This document shows positions 51,601-61,272 of a stretch of DNA of 64,000 nucleotides, one piece after another; positions within the stretch are counted from its first letter, which is position 1, and each line of letters opens with the position of its first letter. The notes below the pieces were generated by a model. That model had not been told where the DNA came from. It saw only the letters and a program-made list of their open reading frames with translations, and did not search any database. A program made the position numbers and the translations under genes. Source of the DNA: Nocardioides sp. GY 10127 (lineage in GTDB: Bacteria > Actinomycetota > Actinomycetes > Propionibacteriales > Nocardioidaceae). Location of the stretch: NCBI RefSeq assembly GCF_004919085.1, contig NZ_STGL01000002.1, positions 310,001-374,000 on the forward strand, written 5' to 3'.

Positions 51601-52504
51601 GACCGGGCTCGACCCGGGAACGCGCTACCACTGGACCGTCACGGGCACGGACGTCTTCGGCAACACCGTCCCCGTGTCGTCCACGAAGTACTTCCGCACG
51701 GACGGGCCCCCGGTGGTGTCCCTCGACACCGACGACACCGTCGTCGACGCCGGCACCGAGGTGACCCTGCACAACACCTCGACCGACTCGCTCGGCGCCA
51801 CCACCTACGACTGGTCCTTCGGCGACGGGACGACGCTGCTCGACCAGCCGAACGGCGACGTCACGCACACCTGGGACACCGCGGGCGACTACACCGTCCG
51901 GCTGACCGGCACCAGCGAGAAGGGCAGCGCCACGGCGAGGACGCGGGTCAGCGTCGTCCCCGTCACCGAGGACGACACCTACGAGGGGACCGAGGACACG
52001 CTGCTCCACCCCGCCCGCTCGGTGCTCGCCAACGACACCGGCGCGACCTCCGCGGCGGTCTACAGCAGCCCGGCGCACGGGACGCTCACGCTGGACGGTG
52101 ACGGCACCTTCCGCTACCGACCCGACGCGGACTGGTGCGGCACGGACACGTTCCGCTACCGCGCCGACGACGCGCGCAACGCCCGGGTCACGCTCGAGGT
52201 GGCGTGCGTCGACGACGCACCCGTCACGAAGGCCGACACCTACCGGGTGCGGGCCTCGGCGACGGTCCGGCGTGTGGCCTCGCCCGGCGTCCTGCGCAAC
52301 GACGACGAGGTGGACGGGCAGGCCATGACGGCGCGCCTCGTGCGCCGACCCTCGGTGGGCTCGGTGACGCTGCGCAGCAACGGTGGCCTCGTGATCCGGG
52401 TCCCGGCCGGGCGCACCGGGCGGCGCACGTCCTTCACCTACCGCGCCTGCGACGACGGCGGGACCTGCTCCGCGACCACGAAGGTCGTGCTGCGGCTGAG
52501 GTGA
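48656..52504 (+). CDS. Large secreted multi-domain protein (FN3, PKD, cadherin/Ig-like repeats)
   Basis: The 1282-residue protein starts at ATG 48656, with GAGG 5 bases upstream. Residues 1-36 are a signal peptide (MPVLSRPARARLLL, cleavage near GLA-A). Residues about 40-600 are beta-rich and not recognised. Two stretches near 590-640 and 805-850 alternate polar and hydrophobic residues in Ser/Thr/Gly-rich strands (VGASVGVDFED; VDVSVTAKAGYATVGLTGG), as in pore-forming beta-hairpins. Then come an FN3-like domain (about 900-1015), a PKD domain (about 1017-1103, with YDWSFGDG), and two cadherin/Ig-like repeats with VLANDTG and VLRNDDEVDGQ. There is no anchor or LPXTG, so it is likely released or non-covalently bound. 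The function is unknown: adhesin, toxin or enzyme-associated. Confidence 0.8.
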   Translation: MPVLSRPARARLLLAAATAAGLLVPVLVAPDPGLAATDESGSVITVPSYAASLVTADSGLAYTSMKEEGVLTEDFGLATGETFTDATSDTDRWTSSQDYGEDAGTTVSAVDGTADGLWTVVVTRARTATDGTRLAPTGAETYAVTYDQSAKRLVLRGPESAGFPVVSTLSFVGTAASGLTGLDASDGSHDPLVLLRYSDHVQAVAVSRTGFWTPTNGSYTPDSSTSLLAAYHRSFADYPADSDTATYLTTPMDFVVALGDAESLLVERERASWSGTSLTWSHVSFAGPASTTWTAASDSASSSAGWSGASLSYDRLGVYGETLVVGARGGGGTNYVKVAEADTAAQYPDLDASCQGSGTPAVSVDVVDLAPSDSAEMAGVVSCAAFSKAAGTLDVGQSVVSGKAARTRGWTQSVTAAGTDVQGVQVSTEMPCLWLQSQKAGVGYQTGYAHGATASSVCSASAHEIGATTTRVTYSEAVTADADGSWQPRLYVGSWKLASTGSTQVVAWDQALLTDGRHTAHPADAAALPPTDVSVTLSDGSYSHVVSVPALPVAYLQAPPTVAGTGQAEDASSYFATETDTTDTDAYSDEVHVGASVGVDFEDPTGTVGAGVEVAVGEAVGEETSVSKSITTGTTLTGDGTDDTVVYRTMKYKQYTGTVDASSTGLALGDDVTYNVPMGSSMATGVMHLADMAAADATWGPTGAWGKAAAQVFPETIGDPGTYFTSEAEVNEYCDGTLESGASAADRDIDLWTGSLLPQSASDWSADLLPDGPDILLGSEQVVAFGATSDGSSLAITTAEAHSRSVTNSVDVSVTAKAGYATVGLTGGASWGESLSQEMSTSNEVGGEVPNFAHRTADTLAQTFSYQAVMCQKTVQVSGTPVTTWVLGWLVHDYDGGGGIDDAVAATPGAPVAGTVVDADDVTLSWTQSQGVTQDWQWQVLDNDEEVVAEGTTDGWTDLDAYRAAQDSADPTDDSPTWTADVTGLDPGTRYHWTVTGTDVFGNTVPVSSTKYFRTDGPPVVSLDTDDTVVDAGTEVTLHNTSTDSLGATTYDWSFGDGTTLLDQPNGDVTHTWDTAGDYTVRLTGTSEKGSATARTRVSVVPVTEDDTYEGTEDTLLHPARSVLANDTGATSAAVYSSPAHGTLTLDGDGTFRYRPDADWCGTDTFRYRADDARNARVTLEVACVDDAPVTKADTYRVRASATVRRVASPGVLRNDDEVDGQAMTARLVRRPSVGSVTLRSNGGLVIRVPAGRTGRRTSFTYRACDDGGTCSATTKVVLRLR

Positions 52505-52510
52505 GCAGCG

Positions 52511-52532
52511 GCTCCCGGGCTGACCCGGGAGC
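52511..52532 (+). terminator. Terminator of the secreted-protein gene
   Basis: A 9-bp perfect stem with a CTGA loop starts 7 bp after the stop codon. Confidence 0.75.
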
Positions 52533-52535
52533 ACC

Positions 52536-52616
52536 GACGGCCCCGCCGCGCCAGGGGTCGGTCACGAGCGCCGGGACGGGACGCTCGTGACCGGCCGCTC
52601 GTGCGGCGGGGCCGTC
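52536..52616. terminator. Large nested inverted repeat between convergent genes
   Basis: The outer stem is 14 bp (52536-52549 with 52603-52616) and the inner stem 12 bp (52559-52570 with 52582-52593), both perfect. It separates the secreted-protein gene from the cstR-like gene and probably stops transcripts from both sides. Confidence 0.65.
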
Positions 52617-52671
52617 CGCGTCCCGGGCCTGCTCCGGGTGCCTGGGGGGGGTCGGGTGCTCGGGTCCTCGC

Positions 52672-55010
<2,339 letters not shown>

Positions 55011-55037
55011 TCGACCCCGCGCGTCACGCGCACGCAC

Positions 55038-55072
55038 GAACGGGCCGGCAGCCTCTCGCTGCCGGCCCGTTC
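55038..55072. terminator. Bidirectional terminator ilvD / flavin-binding genes
   Basis: A perfect 15-bp stem (55038-55052 with 55058-55072) with loop CTCTC lies 28 bp after the ilvD stop and 36 bp from the end of the convergent gene. Confidence 0.85.
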
Positions 55073-55107
55073 GCGTCCCCGCTGCCCGCCGCGCGGCGGT
55101 GCGGGGC

Positions 55108-55533
55108 TCAGCCGTGCGGGATCTGGCCCTCGTCGTCGACGAGCACCCTGCCCGTGACCTCGCGCGCGTGCACCGTCACCGTGACCGGCCGGGCGCCGCG
55201 CAGCCAGGGCTCGGCCGGGGAGGCCTCCTCCGAGGAGAACGACACGGACGCCGTGCCGCGGACGAGGACGCTCCAGCCCGTCCGCTCGACACCGTCGGTG
55301 GCACCCACCTGGAGGGCGACGAGGCTGTCGTCGACCTGCTGGGTCATCGCCGAGCCCGCCGCCGTGCGGAACGTGATCGTGCGCCCCGCCACCGCGAGGT
55401 TCACCGGCCGCACGGTGGGCCCGTCCGGCGCGGTCCAGGCCAGGAGGCCGACCCGCGAGCCCTGGAGCAGGCCCCAGCAGGCGTCGGTGGCGAGCTCGAC
55501 CAGCGCACGCTCGCGCGCGGCCATCCCGCTCAC
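55108..55533 (-). CDS. Pyridoxamine 5'-phosphate oxidase-like flavin-binding protein, copy 2
   Basis: The 141-residue protein starts at GTG 55533, overlapping the preceding paralogue's stop. The split-barrel fold of FMN/F420-binding PPOX-like proteins is supported by CWGLLQGSRVGLLAWTAPDGPTVRPVNLAVAGRTITFRTAAGSAM and TGWSVLVRGTASVSFS. It matches its neighbour over almost the full length, so the pair is a tandem duplication, probably a dimer of related chains or two isoforms. The substrate is unknown. Family members in actinobacteria include F420 or flavin reductases and haem-handling proteins. Confidence 0.85.
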   Translation of the reverse strand: MSGMAARERALVELATDACWGLLQGSRVGLLAWTAPDGPTVRPVNLAVAGRTITFRTAAGSAMTQQVDDSLVALQVGATDGVERTGWSVLVRGTASVSFSSEEASPAEPWLRGARPVTVTVHAREVTGRVLVDDEGQIPHG

Positions 55534-55925
55534 GCCTCGACGACGCGGCGGCCGGTCACCTCGCGCGGGCGGATGGTGATCGTCACCGGCTTGGCACCGT
55601 CGAGCCACGGCTCCGCCGACGAGCCGGCGTCCACGCCCTCGAAGGTCGTGCTCGCCACGCCGCGGACCAGGACGGACCAGCCCGTCCGAGTCTCGCCGTC
55701 GACGTCGTCGACCTCGAGCGCCACCGGGCTGTCGTCGACCTGCCGGGTCATGGCGGAGGCCGAGGAGGTGCGCAGCGTGACGGTGCGGCCCTCCACCGCG
55801 ATGTTCACCGGGAGGATCACCGGCCCGTCGGGCGCGTTCCAGCCGAGCCGCGCGACGGTCGCCGACGCCAGCAGGTCCCAGCACTCCTCGACCTCGATCT
55901 GCAGTGCGGTCCGGTTCTCGCTCAT
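55530..55925 (-). CDS. Pyridoxamine 5'-phosphate oxidase-like flavin-binding protein, copy 1
   Basis: The 131-residue protein is taken from ATG 55925, which AAGGG precedes at the right distance; a TTG two codons earlier is possible. It has the same split-barrel signature: CWDLLASATVARLGWNAPDGPVILPVNIAVEGRTVTLRTSSASAM and TGWSVLVRGVAST. It is first in a two-gene unit with its paralogue. The two differ most in the middle strand and C terminus, so they may have split roles. Confidence 0.85.
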   Translation of the reverse strand: MSENRTALQIEVEECWDLLASATVARLGWNAPDGPVILPVNIAVEGRTVTLRTSSASAMTRQVDDSPVALEVDDVDGETRTGWSVLVRGVASTTFEGVDAGSSAEPWLDGAKPVTITIRPREVTGRRVVEA

Positions 55926-56067
55926 CGTCAACCCTTCGTCGCTCGGGGCCCTCGGCCCGCCGTCACCTCGACGGCACGCCTCGATCCTGCCCCCGTCGCG
56001 GCGCTCGCCGAAGCCGTGTCCGGACTGTGGCGGGACTCGGGACCGATGCTCTGACCTGCAATGACGA

Positions 56068-56098
56068 AGGTCCCGTCGCCTTGCGGGCGACGGGACCT
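56068..56098 (-). terminator. Terminator after apbE
   Basis: A perfect 13-bp stem (56068-56080 with 56086-56098) with a 5-base loop lies 28 bp beyond the apbE stop in the minus direction, followed by a T-containing tail. Confidence 0.8.
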
Positions 56099-56125
56099 CC
56101 GGTCGGCCCGAGGAGCTCTCGGGGC

Positions 56126-56983
56126 TCAGAGCCCGTACGGCTCCACGGTCCCGTCACGCCACACGACGATGCCCTTACGGGCACGCTGCGCGAGCCACGT
56201 CGGCGCCTGCGCGTCCGCGACGAAGCCCGCCGTGGCGTCGATGTCGGCCCAGGTGAGCGACTCGGCGATCACGGTCACGGACCCCAGGGAGCCGGGCACG
56301 AGACCGGTGCGCGGGTCGACCAGGTGCGCACCGCGCCGGGAGAGCCCGGACGTGGCGAGCGCCCCGTCGCGCAGGGTGATCACGGCCTTGACCCGCGTGG
56401 GGTCGGCCGGGTCCTCGATGCCGACGCGCCAGCCCGGACGGTGCGGGTCACGCACGCGGCACACCATGTCGCCACCGGCCGAGAGGCACACGTCGGTGTC
56501 CTCGAGGGCCAGGAGCGGACGGACGGCCCGCTCGACGGCCCAGCCCTTGACGACCCCGCTGGGGTCGAGCCGGCCGCCGAGGTGGATGTTGAACCGGCCC
56601 TCGGTCGAGACCCGGGCGCGCTCGCCGAGCTCCAGCACGTCGGCGACCTCGGGCGGGCAGTCCTCCACCCGCACCTCGCGCCGGTCCAGCCGGCTGATCC
56701 AGGACTCCGGCTTCCAGGTGGAGAACACCTGGTCGACCCAGCGCAGCTCGGCGAGGGCCTCGTGCCAGGCCTGCTGGCCGGCGTGCGTCCCCGCCTCCCG
56801 GCCACGCAGGGCGAGGGAGATCGGCATGCCCATGACCTGCTCCGCGGCCCGCCACGTCGGCGGCGTCGCCGGGGCGTGCTGCGGGGCCGGCTGCTGGGCC
56901 TGCTGCACCTGGAACGCGGGCGGCTGCTGGGGCTGCTGCGGCTGCTGGGGCTGGGCCGGGGCCGTCGGCCCCCAGCTGCTCAC
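56126..56983 (-). CDS. apbE: FAD:protein FMN transferase (ApbE)
   Basis: The 285-residue enzyme starts at GTG 56983, overlapping the FMN-binding gene's stop (GTGA). The first 45 residues are a Pro/Gln-rich tract (QQPQQPQQPP). The catalytic part shows VMGMPISLALRG, the FSTWKPESWISRLDR segment, LDPSGVVKGWAVERAV, and GGDMVC with DPRTGLVPGSLGSVTVIAESLTWADIDATAGFV, where Asp/Thr bind Mg2+. It transfers FMN from FAD to a Thr/Ser of a target protein. The target is encoded next door. It lacks a lipoprotein signal, so it may act in the cytoplasm or be unusually exported. Confidence 0.9.
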   Translation of the reverse strand: MSSWGPTAPAQPQQPQQPQQPPAFQVQQAQQPAPQHAPATPPTWRAAEQVMGMPISLALRGREAGTHAGQQAWHEALAELRWVDQVFSTWKPESWISRLDRREVRVEDCPPEVADVLELGERARVSTEGRFNIHLGGRLDPSGVVKGWAVERAVRPLLALEDTDVCLSAGGDMVCRVRDPHRPGWRVGIEDPADPTRVKAVITLRDGALATSGLSRRGAHLVDPRTGLVPGSLGSVTVIAESLTWADIDATAGFVADAQAPTWLAQRARKGIVVWRDGTVEPYGL

Positions 56984-57558
56984 AGGCCCGCCTGGTCGAG
57001 CGCGGACTGGAGCGAGGTCAGGTAGCCGTTCGACGTCACCGTCGCACCGGAGACCATGTCGATGTCGGCGCTCTGCGCGTCGATCGTCTCGTCGATGAGG
57101 ATCGGCAGCGCGTAGGCGTTGATCTGCTGGTCCTTGGGGTTCTCGGTCGGGTAGACCGGCACCTCGACGTCCGTGATCTGGCCGTCGGAGACGGTGATCG
57201 CGACCTGCACGTCGCCCCACTCGGTGGAGGCGGCGGTGCCGGTGTACGTGCCGTCGGCCGCCGACGAGCCCGAGCTGGAGCCCGAGCTCGAACCCGAGTC
57301 CGAGCTGGAGCTGGAGCCGTCGCTGGGCTCGGCGCTCGCGCTCGACCCGTCGCTGCTGGAGTCGCTGCTGGAGTCGCTGCTGGAGTCGCTCGACGGCGGG
57401 GCGCCGGACGCCTGGTCGTCGGAGGAGGAGTCGGAGCCGCTGATCACGGCGCTGTCGCCGGAGGTCGCGGTGAGGGAGCCGGCCGTGGAGGTGTGGTAGC
57501 CGAACAGCAGCACCACCACGGTCAGCGTGGACAGGAACGTCAGGACGATGCGGCGCAT
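56980..57558 (-). CDS. Covalent FMN-binding domain protein, membrane-anchored
   Basis: The 192-residue protein starts at ATG 57558. Residues 6-26 form an uncleaved or cleavable signal helix (VLTFLSTLTVVVLLFGYHTS). Residues 30-100 are a Ser/Asp/Gly linker with three 12-bp coding repeats (57350-57385). Residues 100-192 are the FMN-binding domain, with flavinylation motif SGATVTS at 170-176; Thr173 is the expected FMN attachment site by ApbE. It would carry electrons outside the membrane, receiving them from the ferric-reductase-like protein. The gap to that gene is 4 bp. Confidence 0.9.
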   Translation of the reverse strand: MRRIVLTFLSTLTVVVLLFGYHTSTAGSLTATSGDSAVISGSDSSSDDQASGAPPSSDSSSDSSSDSSSDGSSASAEPSDGSSSSSDSGSSSGSSSGSSAADGTYTGTAASTEWGDVQVAITVSDGQITDVEVPVYPTENPKDQQINAYALPILIDETIDAQSADIDMVSGATVTSNGYLTSLQSALDQAGL

Positions 57559-57562
57559 CGTG

Positions 57563-58987
57563 TCACCACCGGAAGGTCTCGAGATGGATCTGGGACTCCG
57601 GGAGGCCGGCCTGCAGGGCCACCTCCCGGACGCGGCCCACCCAGGCGTCGGGGCCGCAGAGGTACAGGTCTCGCTCGGGCAGGTCGGGCACCCAGGCGAG
57701 GAGGGCGCTCACGTCGTCCACCGCGCCGACACCGGCGGGGAGCCAGGAGTCGTCGCCGCGGCGACGGCCGGTGAGCGTGAGGACCTGGAGGCCGCGCTCG
57801 GCGGAGAGCACCTCGAGCTCGCGGGCGAACAGGGGCGCCTGGGTGCAGCGCTGCACCAGGATCGCCTCGCCCGGGGCGTAGGCCAGGCCCTCGGCGAGGG
57901 CCCGCAGCGGGGTGATGCCCACGCCGGCCCCCATGAGCAGGACCTTGCGCTGCGTGCGCGGTCGCGCCGAGAGCCGGCCGTACGGGCCCTCGATCAACAC
58001 CTTGGTACCGGGGCGCAGGGCAGCGATGGCCCGGCCACCGTCACCCTCGACCTTGACGGTGAACCGCAGGCTGTGGCCGTCGGGGGCGGCGGAGAGCGAG
58101 TAGGGGTGGGCGCGGGACCAGCCCTTGCCCGACAGGAAGCGCAGGGAGAAGAACTGGCCCGCCTGCACGGGCATCCGGTCCATGTGGCGTCCCGCGAGGT
58201 AGACCGAGACGAGCCACTCCCCCGGGCCCGCGGGCTCGCGCACGACCGAGGTGACCACCATGCGGTGGCGCAGCGTCCGGTACAGGGGCAGGGCCACGCG
58301 CCAGATGAGCACCGCGGCGGCGCCGGCGATCCACCAGCCCCACCAGAAGACGGTGCGGGCGGTCGAGGCCAGGAGCTCCTGACCGGTCCACAGCTGGTGC
58401 GGCAGCGCGAGGCCCGCGCCCAGGTAGGCGTAGAGGTGCAGCAGGTGCCAGGTCTCGTAGCGGGTGCGCCGGCGGGCGAACTTCATGCTCGTCACCACGA
58501 CGAGGATCAGCGCCAGCGTGCCTGCGTCGGCCAGCAGGATGCCCGGGTAGTCCGTGGTGAGGTACCAGAACATGCCGGGCGTGGCGAGCAGGTCGGCGGC
58601 CGCGTAGCCCCAGGTGATCAGGACGACGTGGGCGATCATCAGGTTGAACGAGGTGAACCCGACGACGCGGTGGATGCGGGCCAGGCGGTCCTGGCCGTAG
58701 GCCTGCTCCAGCCACGGCACACGAGCCATGAGGACGACCTGGGCGAGGAGCAGGACGCTCGCCACCAGACCGGTCTCCCGGCCGAGCGAGGTGAGCGCCT
58801 GCTCGGCGTCCGTCAGCTCGGAGAGGCCCCCGCCGGCGACCCACCAGTAGGTGACGAGCAGCAGGCTGAGCCACAGGGCGGCCATGCCGACCAGCCGCAC
58901 CGCCTCGTCGAAGCGGGCGCGGCTGCCGGGCACGTGGGTGGGGAGGATGTCGGGCTGGACGCGCCGCACGGCGGGGGCGAGGCTCAC
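57563..58987 (-). CDS. Ferric-reductase-like membrane protein with FAD/NAD(P)H domain
   Basis: The 474-residue protein starts at GTG 58987, overlapping the preceding stop. Residues about 30-230 have six helices of the ferric-reductase-like (Fer_reduct) type with haem-ligand histidines in RIHRVVGFTSFNLMIAHVVL and YETWHLLHLYAYLGAGLALPHQLW. Residues about 245-474 form the FAD (RAHPYSLSAAP) and NAD(P)H (MGAGVGITPLRALAE and LYLCGPDAW) domains of the ferredoxin-reductase fold, in the cytoplasm. It would take electrons from NAD(P)H through FAD and two haems across the membrane to the flavinylated protein. Confidence 0.92.
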   Translation of the reverse strand: MSLAPAVRRVQPDILPTHVPGSRARFDEAVRLVGMAALWLSLLLVTYWWVAGGGLSELTDAEQALTSLGRETGLVASVLLLAQVVLMARVPWLEQAYGQDRLARIHRVVGFTSFNLMIAHVVLITWGYAAADLLATPGMFWYLTTDYPGILLADAGTLALILVVVTSMKFARRRTRYETWHLLHLYAYLGAGLALPHQLWTGQELLASTARTVFWWGWWIAGAAAVLIWRVALPLYRTLRHRMVVTSVVREPAGPGEWLVSVYLAGRHMDRMPVQAGQFFSLRFLSGKGWSRAHPYSLSAAPDGHSLRFTVKVEGDGGRAIAALRPGTKVLIEGPYGRLSARPRTQRKVLLMGAGVGITPLRALAEGLAYAPGEAILVQRCTQAPLFARELEVLSAERGLQVLTLTGRRRGDDSWLPAGVGAVDDVSALLAWVPDLPERDLYLCGPDAWVGRVREVALQAGLPESQIHLETFRW

Positions 58988-59655
58988 GTGTCCGACCCGT
59001 CGGTCGTGGAGCCGTCGGAGGTGGAGCCGTCCGAGCCGGGAGCGTCGGGCATGGTGCCCGAGTCGCCACCGGGGAAGCTGCCGTCACCGTGGTCGAAGTC
59101 CGGCTTGCCGTAGTCGCCCGTCGGGCGCTGGTCGAAGCCGGACGTCGGGGTGACGCCGTCCTCCGCCGTCACGTGCCCGATCGCGAACCCGACGCCACCG
59201 CTGACCAGCACGACGGCGACGGCGCCACCGGCGAGCGCGGCGCGGCGGGTGCCGCGCGAGCGGGAGGCCCAGCCGGAGCCGAGGCGGGCGCGGGCGGCGC
59301 CGAGGCGGCCGCGGACGCCGCGGGCCGCGGCGGGCCCCTCGGAGCCCTGGGGGGCCTCGGCGTAGGTGCCCGGGCTGGCGGCGTAGGCGGCAGCGCCCCC
59401 CTCACTCCCTGCGCCGACCACGGGGCCGGACCAGGTCACGGGCTGCACCGGCTGGGCGGGCTGTGCGGGCTCCTGGGGCGGGCGGACGTCGGCGACCGGC
59501 TGGTCGGGCTCGCTGACCGGGGCGTCGACCGCCGGCTCGGCGGCGGCACCGGCGGGCTCGGCGGGCTGCCCGGGGGCGGCGGGGGCCGAGGACGGCTCCC
59601 AGCGGGAACCGCTGGACAGGGGCGCGGTCTCGTCGGGGTCGTACTTGTCGTTCAC
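58984..59655 (-). CDS. Single-pass membrane protein, first gene of the flavin operon
   Basis: The 223-residue protein starts at GTG 59655 with a perfect AAGGAG and a 6-base spacer; an ATG at 59688 lacks a ribosome-binding site. Residues 1-110 are a Pro/Ala/Glu-rich cytoplasmic tail, followed by a basic stretch (GRLGAARARLGSGWASRSRGTRR), one helix (AALAGGAVAVVLVSGGVGFAIGHV, about 150-173) and an Asp/Gly/Ser-rich external tail ending in TSDGSTTDGSDT. No enzyme motif is present. It may dock or stabilise the electron-transfer partners. The family was not recognised. Confidence 0.75.
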   Translation of the reverse strand: MNDKYDPDETAPLSSGSRWEPSSAPAAPGQPAEPAGAAAEPAVDAPVSEPDQPVADVRPPQEPAQPAQPVQPVTWSGPVVGAGSEGGAAAYAASPGTYAEAPQGSEGPAAARGVRGRLGAARARLGSGWASRSRGTRRAALAGGAVAVVLVSGGVGFAIGHVTAEDGVTPTSGFDQRPTGDYGKPDFDHGDGSFPGGDSGTMPDAPGSDGSTSDGSTTDGSDT

Positions 59656-60043
59656 GGCGTGCTCCTTCTTCGGGGACGTCGTCAGCATCTTGGTCTCGCC
59701 TGAGCACGGTCGCTCGACCTCCTGTGCCGAACCTGTGTGCTTCTGGTGGCGGATCGGTGCAGAGTCACAGAACGATCACGAAGGTCTCGAAACGATAACG
59801 GCCAGGTCACTGATCGTGACCTGGCCGGCGAGCGCGGTCCGTGCGCGAGGACGCGCGACAAGACGGTCCGGCCGAGCGGGGGCCCGGCTGCAGACGTCCG
59901 GAAACCTAGACGGGGCGTGTGTCGGGAATGTTTCGCCGCGGTGCCGGACGGCTTCCGACGGCCCGGTGAGAGGCACGGCACACCCGTCCACCCCTCCAAC
60001 CCTCAGCCGCCCCGGCCCTCGCACCGGCCAGGAGGACGACCCG
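59656..60043. promoter_or_regulatory. 388-bp leader of the flavin operon and 3' region of the aldolase gene
   Basis: A perfect 12-bp hairpin with loop TGATC (59799-59810 with 59816-59827) has a T-rich tail on the minus side (CGTTATCGTTT). It is best read as the terminator for the minus-strand aldolase gene, whose stop is 217 bases upstream. The segment 59740-59800 is AT-rich and may hold the flavin operon promoter, but no clear -35/-10 pair was found. The rest shows nothing. Confidence 0.5.
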
Positions 60044-61210
60044 TCAGCGACCGACGGTCTCCGCGAGCCAGCCGGCCGCGGTGTCCGGGGCGAGGTCGAG
60101 GACGCCCTCCCCCGCGGTCACCTCGGTGACGACGTGCCCCGGTACGTCCGCGGGACCCCACGGCCAGGCCAGGGCCACCCCCTCCCGTGCCGTCACCTCC
60201 GCCCACCCGGCACGCGCCGCGGCCAGCGGGTGGTCGGCGAACACCTGGAAGGTCGTCGTCTGGACCGGGGCGGGCCGGACCCGCAGCCCCCGCGCCTCGA
60301 GCCCGTCGCCCACGGCACGGGCCCACTCCACCATCCGCGGCACGAGCGGCATCCGGTCGCGCAGCCCCACGAGGGCCTCCAGGGCGACGGGCGTGAGCCG
60401 GTAGAGCGTGCCACCGAGCCGGTGCCGCCACAGCCGCACGTCCTCGGCGAGCTCCTCGCTGCAGGCCACCGCCGCGCCCGAGCTCGCGCCCAGGCCCTTG
60501 TAGAACGAGACGTACACCGAGTCCAGCAGCCCGACCACGTCCTGCGCCGGTCGGCCCAGCGCCGGGAGGCTCTCCCAGAGCCGCGCCCCGTCCCCGTGCA
60601 GCGGGACGCCGAGCTCGCGCGCCGCCTCGGACAGGGCGACCAGGTCCTCCCACGAGGGCAGCAGGCAGCCGGCGTCGCGCAGGGGCAGCTCCACCAGGGC
60701 AGCACCGAGCGAGGCGGGATCGTGCAGGCCCCGCAGGTCCGCGGCCACGGCGGTGCGACGTCCCGTCGTGAGGTGCTCCACCTGGAGGCCCTGCACCACC
60801 CGCACCGCGTCGTCCTCGTGGACGACGAGGTGGGAGAGGTCCGGCAGCGCCACCCGGCGCGAGCCGGACCGGTCGCACCAGGCGCGCAGCACGGCCTGCT
60901 GGGCCATGGTCCCCGAGGGCACGAGGACGGCGGCCTCGGTGCCGAGCAGCGCGGCGAGCTCCTCCTCGAGCCGGGCGACGGCGCCCCCGCGCCCGTAGAC
61001 GTCCCACTCGTCGACGCCCAGCTCCTCGCAGGCCGTGGCCAGCGCGGCCAGGTGGGCGGACGGGGCCACGCGCCGGCGTCCGCCCACCACCGCGGCGCCG
61101 GCCATGGCCGACTCCACCGCCGACTCCACCGCCGACTCCACCGCCGACTCCACCGCCGGCACGGCGACCGCTCCGCTCGTGGTCTCCTGGCCGTCCGCCT
61201 CGTCGTCCAT
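60044..61210 (-). CDS. Threonine-aldolase/GntG-type PLP enzyme
   Basis: The 388-residue protein starts at ATG 61210. The fold-type I beta-eliminating-lyase family is shown by VLVPSGTMAQQAVL, HLVVHEDDA, LPLHGDGARLWES and the PLP lysine in VYVSFYKGLGASSG. Members cleave L-threonine or L-allo-threonine to glycine and acetaldehyde, or act as other beta-hydroxy-amino-acid aldolases. Residues about 19-35 are ESAV repeats encoded by four 12-bp units, an unusual insertion near the N terminus. It lies 62 bp after the glnE stop on the same strand. Confidence 0.87.
   Translation of the reverse strand: MDDEADGQETTSGAVAVPAVESAVESAVESAVESAMAGAAVVGGRRRVAPSAHLAALATACEELGVDEWDVYGRGGAVARLEEELAALLGTEAAVLVPSGTMAQQAVLRAWCDRSGSRRVALPDLSHLVVHEDDAVRVVQGLQVEHLTTGRRTAVAADLRGLHDPASLGAALVELPLRDAGCLLPSWEDLVALSEAARELGVPLHGDGARLWESLPALGRPAQDVVGLLDSVYVSFYKGLGASSGAAVACSEELAEDVRLWRHRLGGTLYRLTPVALEALVGLRDRMPLVPRMVEWARAVGDGLEARGLRVRPAPVQTTTFQVFADHPLAAARAGWAEVTAREGVALAWPWGPADVPGHVVTEVTAGEGVLDLAPDTAAGWLAETVGR
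61107..61154. repeat. Four tandem 12-bp repeats in the aldolase gene
   Basis: The unit GCCGACTCCACC is perfectly repeated four times (61107-61118, 61119-61130, 61131-61142, 61143-61154), encoding VESA units on the minus strand. Because 12 is a multiple of 3, copy-number change would keep the frame. Confidence 0.9.
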
Positions 61211-61272
61211 GACGGCAGTCAAGCACCCGGGGCGCTCGCCCGCGCGAGGCGTCGCTGCGGGCGCCCTTCTGG

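Noticed and set aside
48455-52534. Minus-strand open frame of 1359 codons opposite the secreted protein
   Set aside because: It is a composition artefact; the plus strand has a signal peptide, FN3, PKD and Ig-like modules.
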